Source: Candidatus Woesearchaeota archaeon (GTDB lineage: Archaea > Nanobdellota > Nanobdellia > Woesearchaeales > JACQSR01). From it: a DNA stretch of 10,647 bases. The notes beneath the pieces were generated by a model. That model saw only the letters and a program-made list of their open reading frames with translations, did not search any database and was not told the DNA's origin. The stretch is taken from positions 3,890-14,536 of the forward strand of contig JAHFLI010000014.1 of NCBI GenBank assembly GCA_023255615.1, in the 5' to 3' direction. This document shows positions 1 through 6,196 of the stretch, piece after piece. Position 1 is the first letter of the stretch. The number at the start of each line of letters is the position of its first letter. The position numbers and the translations under genes were made by a program.

Positions 1-80
1 CTAAGAGCGTAGGCCTTGAGAATACAATCCAGGTAGCTGGTTTCCGAAAGGATATCTCGGTTCAAATCCGAGCTGCGGCG
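1..80 (+). tRNA. tRNA-Ser (probably UGA), 5' end outside window
   Basis: The 3' part of a class II tRNA. The T arm is clear: stem CTCGG (56-60), loop TTCAAAT (61-67), stem CCGAG (68-72). The 3' acceptor strand CTGCGGC (73-79) and discriminator G (80) follow, with no encoded CCA. A variable arm (about 41-55, TCC-GAAA-GGA core) and a G discriminator point to serine. At the left edge GAGC (5-8) fits the 3' D-stem strand, followed by loop-like CTTGAGA (15-21) with anticodon UGA at 17-19. No continuous anticodon stem forms unless about 14 nt (21-34) are removed as an intron. Even then the stem (TAGGC with GCTGG) has one A.G mismatch and two G.U pairs. The tRNA identity is firm as class II, likely Ser; the anticodon is inferred. 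Confidence 0.75.
21..34 (+). other. Candidate 14-nt archaeal tRNA intron at position 37/38
   Basis: Removing 21-34 joins CTTGAG to A-GCTGG. This restores a 7-nt anticodon loop and a weak 5-bp stem. The junctions resemble a relaxed bulge-helix-bulge. CTTG (15-18) can pair with CCAG (29-32) at three of four positions. It is flanked by 3-nt bulges AGA (19-21) and GTA (33-35), each cut after the second base. This geometry is what the archaeal splicing endonuclease recognises. It is an inference from a truncated gene, and the mismatches keep confidence low. Confidence 0.35.
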
Positions 81-86
81 GTTTTC

Positions 87-1289
87 TTACCACGCTCGTC
101 CTCCTTTTTTGAGAGATCGATATTTAATGATTCCAATGATGAACCCATAGATAGAAACAAGAGAAAGAAGCGGATAATACAATAAAGAAAAAGGAAAAAC
201 AAGAATTATCCTATACATTTGTTTGAAATGCGTAATCATAGGAACGATATAGGGAAAAGAGAAAATTGTAAAGTACAATGCGATAGCTAAATTCTTCACT
301 ATTTGTGCACCATAATATAATCCTAAAATTTTAAAGCTGAGAAGGGTAGTAGTAGCGTTCGCGAGAAGTTGATAACTCTCGATTACACCGTTAAAAAAAA
401 GTATTTCTTTGAGTAATGAAAATATGAAAGAAATACTTAAAATCGAGAACAATACAATAAAAATAACGAGCAATGGATTTTTCCTCCACACATCAAAATA
501 TTCTATAAAGCATTGCATTCCACCTGAAGACCATCTTTTCTTTTGATGATACCACGAAGTCAAAGTATCGGGCACATATGTCAACACCGGATAAAAACTC
601 TGCTCAACTTTGTATCCAGCTCTATTTAGTTTTAAGGCAAGATCTAAGTCTTCCACTATCGCGTTTTCTGATAACGCATGTACCTCTTCAAATATTCTTT
701 TCTTTACTACAAAACAGCCACCCCAAAGAGCGATCGTGGAATAACAATTATAGGATCCTTGAATAAGAGAGATCATATTATACTCCATTTCAAGCATCAA
801 GGGAAGAAAACCTTTATTTCGTGGTTTATAGGGGCAACTTACTGCTGCAACATTCTCTTCTTGAAGCCGTGCGAGAACATCGGTAACTCCTTCTCTAGCA
901 ATAATGACATCTGCATCTAAAAAGAATAACATCTCTGATTTTGCGAGAGTAAAGACGTTATTGACGGAACGAGATTTTCCAAGATTCTCTTTATTGTTGA
1001 TTAATGTAAATGCATATCTTTCTCTAATCTTTTTTAAAATCTCAAGAGAATTATCGCTACTCCCATCATTAACAACAATGATCTCAAATAGTGATTTATC
1101 ATAGGAATGATAGATGCTTTCAATTGTCTCTTTTATAGTTGCTCCGTCATTGTAACATGGGATGATGAAGGACAAAAAAGGCTTTTCACCTAACACTCTC
1201 TTTCTTCGATAATCAATATAACACAAGAAAAGAATAATAGCAAGTAATAAAGTAAGTAATGCCAATGAAATTGGATTAAAGTCTACCAT
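87..1289 (-). CDS. Membrane family-2 glycosyltransferase (poly-GlcNAc/hyaluronan synthase-like)
   Basis: A 400-residue processive-type GT2 enzyme that should transfer a sugar from a nucleotide-sugar donor on the cytoplasmic side of the membrane. An N-terminal helix (about 8-26) anchors the GT-A domain. Visible motifs are DGSSD (75-79), DAD (125-127, metal/UDP-sugar binding), ED in VEDLDL (213-214, catalytic base region) and QKKRW (249-253, the QxxRW motif of membrane synthases). The C terminus carries about three or four hydrophobic segments (273-295, 310-340, 345-390). The family includes IcaA/PgaC, hyaluronan and cellulose synthases and archaeal surface-glycan enzymes; substrate and product cannot be read here. 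It has its own TATA box and a short leader without a clear Shine-Dalgarno. Its stop lies 7 nt from the convergent tRNA 3' end. The adjacent PAP2 gene upstream may share a lipid-carrier pathway (inference). Confidence 0.88.
   Translation of the reverse strand: MVDFNPISLALLTLLLAIILFLCYIDYRRKRVLGEKPFLSFIIPCYNDGATIKETIESIYHSYDKSLFEIIVVNDGSSDNSLEILKKIRERYAFTLINNKENLGKSRSVNNVFTLAKSEMLFFLDADVIIAREGVTDVLARLQEENVAAVSCPYKPRNKGFLPLMLEMEYNMISLIQGSYNCYSTIALWGGCFVVKKRIFEEVHALSENAIVEDLDLALKLNRAGYKVEQSFYPVLTYVPDTLTSWYHQKKRWSSGGMQCFIEYFDVWRKNPLLVIFIVLFSILSISFIFSLLKEILFFNGVIESYQLLANATTTLLSFKILGLYYGAQIVKNLAIALYFTIFSFPYIVPMITHFKQMYRIILVFPFSLLYYPLLSLVSIYGFIIGIIKYRSLKKGGRAW
103..110 (+). terminator. T-run downstream of tRNA
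   Basis: CCTTTTTT about 25 nt past the tRNA 3' end is a typical archaeal oligo-T termination signal for plus-strand transcription. It lies inside the 3' end of the convergent glycosyltransferase gene. There is also a short GTTTTC directly after the tRNA (81-86). Confidence 0.35.
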
Positions 1290-1327
1290 TAGTTCACAAT
1301 AAGGCGTTTAGTTGCTTATTTTTAAGG

Positions 1328-1338
1328 CTTATATATAG
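1328..1338 (-). promoter_or_regulatory. TATA box of the glycosyltransferase gene
   Basis: On the minus strand the 58-nt gap after the PAP2 stop contains CTATATATAAG, a strong archaeal TATA box. Transcription would start near 1307, giving a leader of about 18 nt before the ATG at 1289. A second A/T block (CTTAAAAATAAG, about 1315-1326) could act as an alternative box giving an almost leaderless transcript. The glycosyltransferase is therefore probably not dependent on the upstream operon alone. Confidence 0.6.
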
Positions 1339-1347
1339 GTTGATTCA

Positions 1348-1983
1348 TTAAAACTCTTTATTCGGTACTGATCTCTCAATTTTCCCAAAAAGCCAATTGC
1401 CTAATCTATACGAGCCGTAGGCAATAAAAATAGCGGCGAAAACATCAATACTATAATGCACATGCATCAATAAAACGGTCATCGCAAGAATCACTGTTGA
1501 ACATAAAAAGAAAAGAGCTACCTTTTCTTTTCTAAATAATAAATAGCCCAGAAAGGGAATCGCAGTATGCGCAGAGAAAAATAAATCATTATTAAAAAAA
1601 AAGACATCATATACGGAGGAAGAGCTCATGATAATGGCATCTGCGGGAGCTCTAAGATGGGTTAATGAAACAAAAAAACTTCGAATTAACACAAGAAGAC
1701 TAAATTGACTAATAACTATGTGAGTCTCCTTCACATTAAAAAATAACGGATAGAGAAATAAGACAGTGATAACAAAACCAATTCCGTAAATAAAAAGAAA
1801 AGATAAATTAATTATGATCGTATGATCCAAAATAATATCAGTAGCAACAGTTGTTCCGGTTCCATCAACATACGTTCCTGCAATATAATTTAAAACGAGG
1901 GCAATTCCAAGAAAGAGAAGAGAAAGTAAAATAAGATTTCTATGATTGCTGAATTCTGCTCTCCATTCTTTTAAATTATTCAT
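1348..1983 (-). CDS. PAP2-superfamily membrane lipid phosphatase/phosphotransferase (sphingomyelin-synthase-like PAP2_C type)
   Basis: A 211-residue polytopic protein with about six hydrophobic segments (17-35, 57-80, 88-107, 134-150, 155-173, 177-199). Late motifs match the C-terminal half of the PAP2 active site: FSAHT (136-140, usually SGHT) and HYSID (176-180), giving the His/His/Asp set of the PAP2_C branch. R101 in LIRSFF may correspond to the phosphate-binding part. In this superfamily such enzymes dephosphorylate or transphosphorylate phosphatidate, isoprenoid diphosphates or phospholipid head groups with the active site on the outer face. Because archaea do not usually make sphingolipids, a role on an archaeal lipid or on recycling of an isoprenoid glycan carrier is more likely (inference). 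It starts 9 nt after the permease stop with a GAGGG ribosome site (1988-1992), so it is the last gene of the exporter operon. Confidence 0.75.
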   Translation of the reverse strand: MNNLKEWRAEFSNHRNLILLSLLFLGIALVLNYIAGTYVDGTGTTVATDIILDHTIIINLSFLFIYGIGFVITVLFLYPLFFNVKETHIVISQFSLLVLIRSFFVSLTHLRAPADAIIMSSSSVYDVFFFNNDLFFSAHTAIPFLGYLLFRKEKVALFFLCSTVILAMTVLLMHVHYSIDVFAAIFIAYGSYRLGNWLFGKIERSVPNKEF

Positions 1984-1992
1984 ACATCCCTC

Positions 1993-3228
1993 TTACTCAT
2001 AGCGTAATGCATCTACTGGCTTTAAATTTGAGGCTCGATACGCAGGCACAACACCTGAAATCATTCCAATGAATACGGCGACAAGTAACGCAATTAAAAC
2101 AATCGACCAAGTTACATGAGGTGAAAACGCTCGTCCGTTAGGCAACGCAGGAACAACCATGGGTAATAACAATGAGAGACCCCATCCAAACAAGGCACCA
2201 ATAATACCACCCACTAATCCAACCAATCCTGAATTAAATAAAAATATGGCTAAGATATCACTATTTCGTGCTCCAATCGCTTTCAGAATTCCAATTTCTT
2301 TGGTCTTTTCTAATACCGAAGTAAACATGGTATTAGCAACACCGACAGCCCCAACGATAAGAGAAACGGCAGCGATCGCAGCAAGGAATAAAGTAAATGT
2401 TCCGATGACCTGTTGGACTTGTTGCTGAACATCTTTAGATGAGGAAACAGTAAAATCTTGGTTTTTATCAGTCACATGTCGCGATAATTGCAATTTTGAT
2501 TTCAGATCTGCGGCAACTCCATCAAGCTCATCGACATTTGCAACTTTTATGGCGATGGTATCAAAATGATCTTGTGGTTTATCAGTGAGAATACTCCTTG
2601 CTTGAAAAAGAGGTACGTATGATGAAAGTCCTCCACCAGCACCACTACTTTTTTCAAAAATACCTACCACTCTGAATAGTTTACCATTCAGCATGATTGG
2701 TTTATTAATATATATTTGATTTTTAAACACATCGTGGGCAAGACGATTAGAAATGACAATAACATTTGAATCAGCAGCGCTCAAGTAACGCCCACTTTCT
2801 AAATTGGTTGTCACAAAATTTTTCCAGACACTCTCATCGACTCCCTGGACATTTGATTTCACCGTTTCTCCGAGATAAGTCATATCAACGCTGCCGGATA
2901 CGATCGGATCTACAAAAGAAATGCCGGGCTCTGATTTTATCGTCTGTAAATCACTTCGATCAAGGAAAGTCGTGTTCGTTAACGTTCTGCCTTCTCCTCC
3001 TCCACCTCGAAAACCTTGAGCTCGAGAAAAACCAGGAGAGACGCTAATAATATCTGCACCTAAACCACCGAGCTGACTACTGACGCTTTCTTGAAGACCG
3101 GTTCCCAAAGAAACAATAGCAATGATAGCAGCAACCCCAATAACAATCCCAACAATAGTGAGCCAGCTTCGAAGTTTACTATGCAGCAACAAATTTCCGG
3201 CAAACTTGAACAGTTTATTGACTTTCAT
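1993..3228 (-). CDS. MacB/FtsX-type ABC transporter permease
   Basis: A 411-residue membrane subunit of a type VII (mechanotransmission) ABC system, as in MacB, LolCE and FtsX. One N-terminal helix (about 22-42) is followed by a large extracytoplasmic MacB_PCD-like region (about 43-285) and three C-terminal helices (about 287-315, 335-370 and 378-402). The usual family signatures are present: the SKLRSWLTIVGIVIGV start, LEKTKEIGILKAIGA before the second C-terminal helix, and the P-A-R-A-S/L-R-Y-E-like ending. A glycine-rich run (75-80 region) sits in the periplasmic-side domain. I chose ATG 3228 (MKVNKLF) because it lies 4 nt after the upstream stop and begins at the conserved family start. 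An ATG at 3282 would add 18 non-conserved residues and overlap the preceding gene by 50 nt. It should pair as a homodimer with the ATPase at 4473-5177. The substrate is unknown. Confidence 0.9.
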   Translation of the reverse strand: MKVNKLFKFAGNLLLHSKLRSWLTIVGIVIGVAAIIAIVSLGTGLQESVSSQLGGLGADIISVSPGFSRAQGFRGGGGEGRTLTNTTFLDRSDLQTIKSEPGISFVDPIVSGSVDMTYLGETVKSNVQGVDESVWKNFVTTNLESGRYLSAADSNVIVISNRLAHDVFKNQIYINKPIMLNGKLFRVVGIFEKSSGAGGGLSSYVPLFQARSILTDKPQDHFDTIAIKVANVDELDGVAADLKSKLQLSRHVTDKNQDFTVSSSKDVQQQVQQVIGTFTLFLAAIAAVSLIVGAVGVANTMFTSVLEKTKEIGILKAIGARNSDILAIFLFNSGLVGLVGGIIGALFGWGLSLLLPMVVPALPNGRAFSPHVTWSIVLIALLVAVFIGMISGVVPAYRASNLKPVDALRYE

Positions 3229-3232
3229 CGTA

Positions 3233-4480
3233 TTATTTCTTCGATTTCTTCCACATTCGATAGCCAAAAAAGACAACAACAATCAACACAATTAGTGCAA
3301 TAATCCACGTCGTGGAGGAAGAAGACCGATTATTTGCGGTCGCGGAAAGATCTTGACCAAATCGAGGATTAACTTTCAATGACAGAGTATCTTCCACGTT
3401 ATGTCGCTCTCCAAAGGAGTCAGTAAATGAAATATCTATTTTCAAATATCTCGTCTCCTCATTTTGAACAGGAGGTTTTGGTAGAATTTGAAATGTCGCT
3501 AATGTGAAGTCGCCTTTATTGAGATTTCCAATTATAACAGAAGATCCACCTTTTACCGTAAAACCATCCTGATCAGGTAAGCTAATAGATACTGAAGAAG
3601 CGTCATTCTTACCACTGTTCGCAATGGAAAGAGAGGTTTTACCGCTCGTTGAATCTGCAAATGCGATATCAAAATCTGTGCCTCCACCAACTAATATTCC
3701 TGCATTAGTTACAATTTTACTTTTTTGAACAGAACCATTGATCGCAATCGCATCATAGGTCAACGTTAAATCCAAATTATACAATCCACGATCTCCCGAA
3801 GGGTTAGCAACAACATCATATTCCAAATTTGAACTTTCTCCGACACCTAAATACGGAATGTACCGGGTATTATCGGAATTGACAGGAAGAATCACATTAT
3901 TCTTTTCAGACCAGGTAAAGACAAGATTTGAGAGGGGAGATTTTCCGATATTGTTAATAGTAAATGTCAGGGGCGTTTCAGATCCCGGATCAATCTTACT
4001 CTTATCAACATGAATAATCTGAGCGAACTGTTGACTAGTAATTCTCACTTGGAATGTCTCAATAATCCATGAGCTGCCCCCATCTATCGAGTATCGAAAT
4101 TTCAGATCATATATTTTATCAATGGCATCTTTACTAACGAGTAATGTGTATTCAAGAATCTTGGATGCGTCTTCAGAGGGAAAATTAGGGAGTTCACTAA
4201 CAAATTGCTGTGCCTGTTCTCCATCTGCAACGCTAAAAGGAAATTCTGGGATAATCTCTCCCATGATGGGTGGAGTAGATTTATCACCATTATTCGCTAA
4301 CTTAATGCGTATATCAACGACATCACCTGCGTGCGCAGGATCAGGATTTTGAGACAAGAGACTTGCGCGGAGTGTTGGTTCCTCGGAAGATGGACCAAGC
4401 GCATTTGACAGTGTAGCTGAACTGACCATTAACAAACATATCGCCATTATAAATCCAACAAATTTGATTTCTTTATTCAT
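3233..4480 (-). CDS. COG1361-type extracytoplasmic Ig-like protein, partner of ABC exporter
   Basis: A 415-residue surface protein. It has an N-terminal signal sequence or anchor (about 6-27, ending SNALG), three beta-sandwich-like domains (about 36-148, 152-262 and 266-372), a Ser/Asn-rich linker (373-390) and a C-terminal helix (391-409) followed by a Lys-rich cytoplasmic tail. Each domain has the L-x-F/I-x-I-x-N-x-G pattern of NEW3/CARDB-like Ig folds (for example FTINNIGKSPL, LSIANSGKNDAS). Proteins of this kind (COG1361, described as S-layer-domain proteins) are often encoded between an ABC ATPase and a MacB-like permease in archaea. They may take the place of the bacterial HlyD-type adaptor, but their role is not established. 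The start is ATG 4480, set by a perfect GAGGTGAT site. The gene overlaps the ATPase end by 8 nt, indicating translational coupling. Confidence 0.8.
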   Translation of the reverse strand: MNKEIKFVGFIMAICLLMVSSATLSNALGPSSEEPTLRASLLSQNPDPAHAGDVVDIRIKLANNGDKSTPPIMGEIIPEFPFSVADGEQAQQFVSELPNFPSEDASKILEYTLLVSKDAIDKIYDLKFRYSIDGGSSWIIETFQVRITSQQFAQIIHVDKSKIDPGSETPLTFTINNIGKSPLSNLVFTWSEKNNVILPVNSDNTRYIPYLGVGESSNLEYDVVANPSGDRGLYNLDLTLTYDAIAINGSVQKSKIVTNAGILVGGGTDFDIAFADSTSGKTSLSIANSGKNDASSVSISLPDQDGFTVKGGSSVIIGNLNKGDFTLATFQILPKPPVQNEETRYLKIDISFTDSFGERHNVEDTLSLKVNPRFGQDLSATANNRSSSSTTWIIALIVLIVVVFFGYRMWKKSKK

Positions 4481-5177
4481 GAATATCACCTCGATGCGTA
4501 TAACTTTTTTCTATCTGGCCGTCTTTAATTTTCACAATGCGTTGAGCATATTTCGCAAGAGAAAGATCATGCGTTACCACAATAATCGTTTTTCCTTCTT
4601 TATGCAACGTTGTCAACATTTGCATGATATATTGACCGGTTTTGCTGTCTAAGTTTCCCGTTGGTTCATCCGCAAGAATAACATCAGGATCATTAGACAA
4701 CGCCCGTGCAATAGCAACTCGTTGTTGCTGTCCGCCCGAAAGTTCCGATGGTTTATGATGCATGCGGTCACCTAAATTAACTTTCTTAAGCAATTCTATT
4801 GATCGCTTTTGCGCATCGATATCATTTTTATCTTGAAGCTCCATGGGTATCTTGATATTTTCTAAGGCGCTAAAGGTGGGAAACAAATTAAATTGCTGAA
4901 AAATGAATCCAACACTTTGCCCTCGAAGAACTGCTAAGTCAGATTCAGACATTTCTGCAACATTCTTTCCCTTCAAATAAATTGAACCTCTTGTTGGAAT
5001 GTCCAATGCACCAACCATATTCATCATCGTCGACTTTCCGCTACCACTCGGGCCAGTGATTGCAATAAATTCCCCTTCAAAAATATCCAATGAAACTTCC
5101 TGCAACGCAACAACTTCCTGTTTTCCCATCTTGTATACTTTCCATATCTTCTTGAGTTGAATGATTTTATTGCTCAT
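4473..5177 (-). CDS. ABC transporter ATPase, MacB/LolD family
   Basis: A 234-residue nucleotide-binding subunit that powers the permease encoded two genes downstream. All motifs are intact: Walker A GPSGSGKS (42-49), Q-loop FIFQQF (92-97), the LSGGQ signature (146-150), Walker B VILADEP (166-172, catalytic E171) and the H-loop histidine (H203). The length and the sequence around the Q-loop (FNLFPTFSALENI) are typical of the LolD/MacB-type ATPases that drive extrusion or mechanotransmission rather than import. No solute-binding protein is present nearby. The start ATG overlaps the stop of the upstream small membrane protein (ATGA, 5174-5177), so translation is probably coupled. A perfect inverted repeat lies 13 nt before the start codon. 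Confidence 0.95.
   Translation of the reverse strand: MSNKIIQLKKIWKVYKMGKQEVVALQEVSLDIFEGEFIAITGPSGSGKSTMMNMVGALDIPTRGSIYLKGKNVAEMSESDLAVLRGQSVGFIFQQFNLFPTFSALENIKIPMELQDKNDIDAQKRSIELLKKVNLGDRMHHKPSELSGGQQQRVAIARALSNDPDVILADEPTGNLDSKTGQYIMQMLTTLHKEGKTIIVVTHDLSLAKYAQRIVKIKDGQIEKSYTHRGDIHE
4485..4492 (-). promoter_or_regulatory. Shine-Dalgarno GAGGTGAT fixing the COG1361 start
   Basis: GAGGTGAT on the minus strand is complementary to the archaeal 16S rRNA 3' end and ends 4 nt before ATG 4480. An in-frame GTG at 4489 lies inside this site and so is unlikely to be the start. The site is within the last codons of the ABC ATPase gene, so the two genes are translated in close succession. Confidence 0.75.
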
Positions 5178-5602
5178 CTCTCAAACATCCCATGAAACCA
5201 GCGCGAATCCTTATGGGTTTCATGATCCAGATCTTCATAATACTCTGTTTCCGAATGCATAACTATCTTATTCTCATTCAAATCAATCAGGTAAAACTGA
5301 ACTTCTTGGTGATTGACAAAAGAAACCTGCACGAGAGAAAGTGAATGGTTTTCCTTATTTGTTCTCTTCATTTTCGGCATCACCTGGACTTCATAGTCGG
5401 ATACATTATTACCTCTACTCTGCATATCATGAACAGCAATATTTTTTGCAATGTTCATTTGATCATCGGTCAAGGGAATAAAGGAAGATTGCATATGATG
5501 ATATCGCCATATACCGATGGCTATTACCAAAATAAAAATGACAACAACAACAATTGATATTAATTTGAATGTATTCATTTTTGACTTCATCATGATCACC
5601 AT
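5174..5602 (-). CDS. Uncharacterised single-pass membrane protein, first gene of exporter operon
   Basis: I do not recognise this family. Starting at ATG 5602 it encodes 142 residues: a short basic N terminus, one strong transmembrane helix (about 14-33, rich in Val/Ile) and a soluble, probably extracytoplasmic domain (about 34-142). The alternation of a helix-like stretch (TDDQMNIAKNIAVHDM) and beta-like strands (SLVQVSFV, EVQFYLIDL, KIVMHSE) suggests a small cystatin/PepSY-like alpha+beta fold, a weak guess. The C terminus is rich in His, Asp and Glu. ATG 5602 is preferred because it lies about 25 nt from the centre of the TATA box, as in a leaderless transcript. An upstream in-frame ATG at 5668 would lie before that promoter; ATGs at 5593 and 5590 remain possible. 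Its last codon overlaps the ATPase start (ATGA). It may be an accessory or sensing subunit of the transporter (inference). Confidence 0.7.
   Translation of the reverse strand: MVIMMKSKMNTFKLISIVVVVIFILVIAIGIWRYHHMQSSFIPLTDDQMNIAKNIAVHDMQSRGNNVSDYEVQVMPKMKRTNKENHSLSLVQVSFVNHQEVQFYLIDLNENKIVMHSETEYYEDLDHETHKDSRWFHGMFER
5191..5224. repeat. Perfect 9-bp inverted repeat before the ABC ATPase start
   Basis: CATGAAACC (5191-5199) and GGTTTCATG (5216-5224) are exact reverse complements separated by 16 nt. They lie in the last codons of the small membrane protein gene. In the minus-strand mRNA they could form a 9-bp hairpin ending 13 nt before the ATPase start codon (5177). The arms include the TGAAAC/GTTTCA hexamer also found in the intergenic repeat at 5646-5663. 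It could be an RNA element or a protein-binding site. Confidence 0.55.
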
Positions 5603-5620
5603 AGGGATAAGAGATGAAAC

Positions 5621-5634
5621 AATATATATAATTT
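5621..5634 (-). promoter_or_regulatory. TATA box of the ABC exporter operon
   Basis: On the minus strand AAATTATATATATT forms a strong TATA box. Its centre is about 25 nt before ATG 5602, so the mRNA is probably leaderless. A TGAAAC half-site (5615-5620) lies directly downstream of the box, and the inverted repeat 5646-5663 lies just upstream, where it could influence TBP/TFB binding. Confidence 0.65.
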
Positions 5635-5645
5635 CCGTGTAACTA

Positions 5646-5663
5646 GTTTCATTTTTGTGAAAC
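5646..5663. promoter_or_regulatory. Candidate operator GTTTCA-N6-TGAAAC between divergent genes
   Basis: A perfect 6-bp inverted repeat, GTTTCA (5646-5651) and TGAAAC (5658-5663), lies between the two divergent TATA boxes. It ends 7 nt before the plus-strand TATA box, where the BRE would lie, and starts 11 nt upstream of the minus-strand one. A third half-site (TGAAAC, 5615-5620) lies in the initiation region of the operon. The position is suited to control of both transcripts. The divergent winged-helix membrane protein is the obvious candidate ligand (inference). Confidence 0.5.
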
Positions 5664-5670
5664 CACAAGT

Positions 5671-5678
5671 TTTATATA
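5671..5678 (+). promoter_or_regulatory. TATA box of the winged-helix regulator gene
   Basis: TTTATATA lies with its centre about 25 nt before ATG 5700, the distance expected when transcription starts at or next to the start codon. The mRNA is therefore probably leaderless. No Shine-Dalgarno is seen before the ATG. Confidence 0.65.
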
Positions 5679-5699
5679 TGGAATTTTTTCCTACGCCTC

Positions 5700-6179
5700 A
5701 TGACAAGATTCAGCATTATTATTGCAATGATTATTCTTGTTGCATCACTTGTCTTGCTCGTTGACAAGCTCTTTACACCACAACCCATTCAAATTGAACT
5801 TCAATCTGGCCAAGTGGTAACCACTCAGACTGCAGATTATTTTTCATTATCAGAAACCATCATATTGATGAGCTGTTCATTTCTTATTGGTGCTGCATCC
5901 CTCTTTTTATTTTATAATTCAGAGAGATCAGTAGTGGGGAAATCAGAAAAAGAAGGAAAGGTACCATTAGACACCATACTTCCCTTGGTAAGAGAAGAAG
6001 AGAAAAAAGTTCTTATTGCATTGAGGGAAGCAAACGGAGAGATGTTACAAAACAAACTCGTCTTGAAAATGAGTCTCTCAAAAGTAAAAATGACCAGAAT
6101 GCTAGCGAGTTTGGAAAGAAAAAGATTAATTATCAAAGAACGAAGAGGATTGACAAATAATATTAAATTAACTCTTTAG
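5700..6179 (+). CDS. Membrane-anchored winged-helix transcriptional regulator
   Basis: A 159-residue protein with two transmembrane helices (about 4-23 and 51-71) bounding a short external loop (24-50), then a cytoplasmic basic linker and a winged-helix domain (about 98-159). The domain shows the E-E-x-K-V-L-x-A-L-x-x-A-x-G-E-x-x-Q start, a helix-turn-helix with a basic recognition helix (SLSKVKMTRMLASLERKRLI) and a wing with RRGLTNNIKL. This layout resembles archaeal membrane proteins with C-terminal HTH domains (DUF7343-like/MarR-like). Such a protein could act as a one-component sensor that reads the cell surface and binds DNA directly. It diverges from the ABC exporter operon, with a palindromic candidate operator in between, suggesting control of that operon and of itself (inference). 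It converges with the transporter gene 17 nt downstream. Confidence 0.8.
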   Translation: MTRFSIIIAMIILVASLVLLVDKLFTPQPIQIELQSGQVVTTQTADYFSLSETIILMSCSFLIGAASLFLFYNSERSVVGKSEKEGKVPLDTILPLVREEEKKVLIALREANGEMLQNKLVLKMSLSKVKMTRMLASLERKRLIIKERRGLTNNIKLTL

Positions 6180-6196
6180 CCGAGATTTCTCTGTTA

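Noticed and set aside
578..1104. Plus-strand open frames opposite the glycosyltransferase
   Set aside because: Low-complexity antisense frames lying over conserved GT2 motifs; no start signals.
2159..3047. Plus-strand open frames opposite the permease (2159-2428, 2766-3047)
   Set aside because: They are antisense to a well-conserved gene and have no family resemblance or promoter.
3229..3282. Longer N terminus (ATG 3282) for the permease
   Set aside because: It overlaps the COG1361 coding end by 50 nt and adds residues unlike MacB-family starts; ATG 3228 follows the upstream stop by 4 nt.
4481..4489. GTG 4489 as start of the COG1361 protein
   Set aside because: The GTG lies within the GAGGTGAT ribosome site that serves ATG 4480.
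5603..5668. Longer N terminus (ATG 5668) for the small membrane protein
   Set aside because: It would start upstream of the strong TATA box at 5621-5634, and the extra 22 residues include codons across the TATA box itself.
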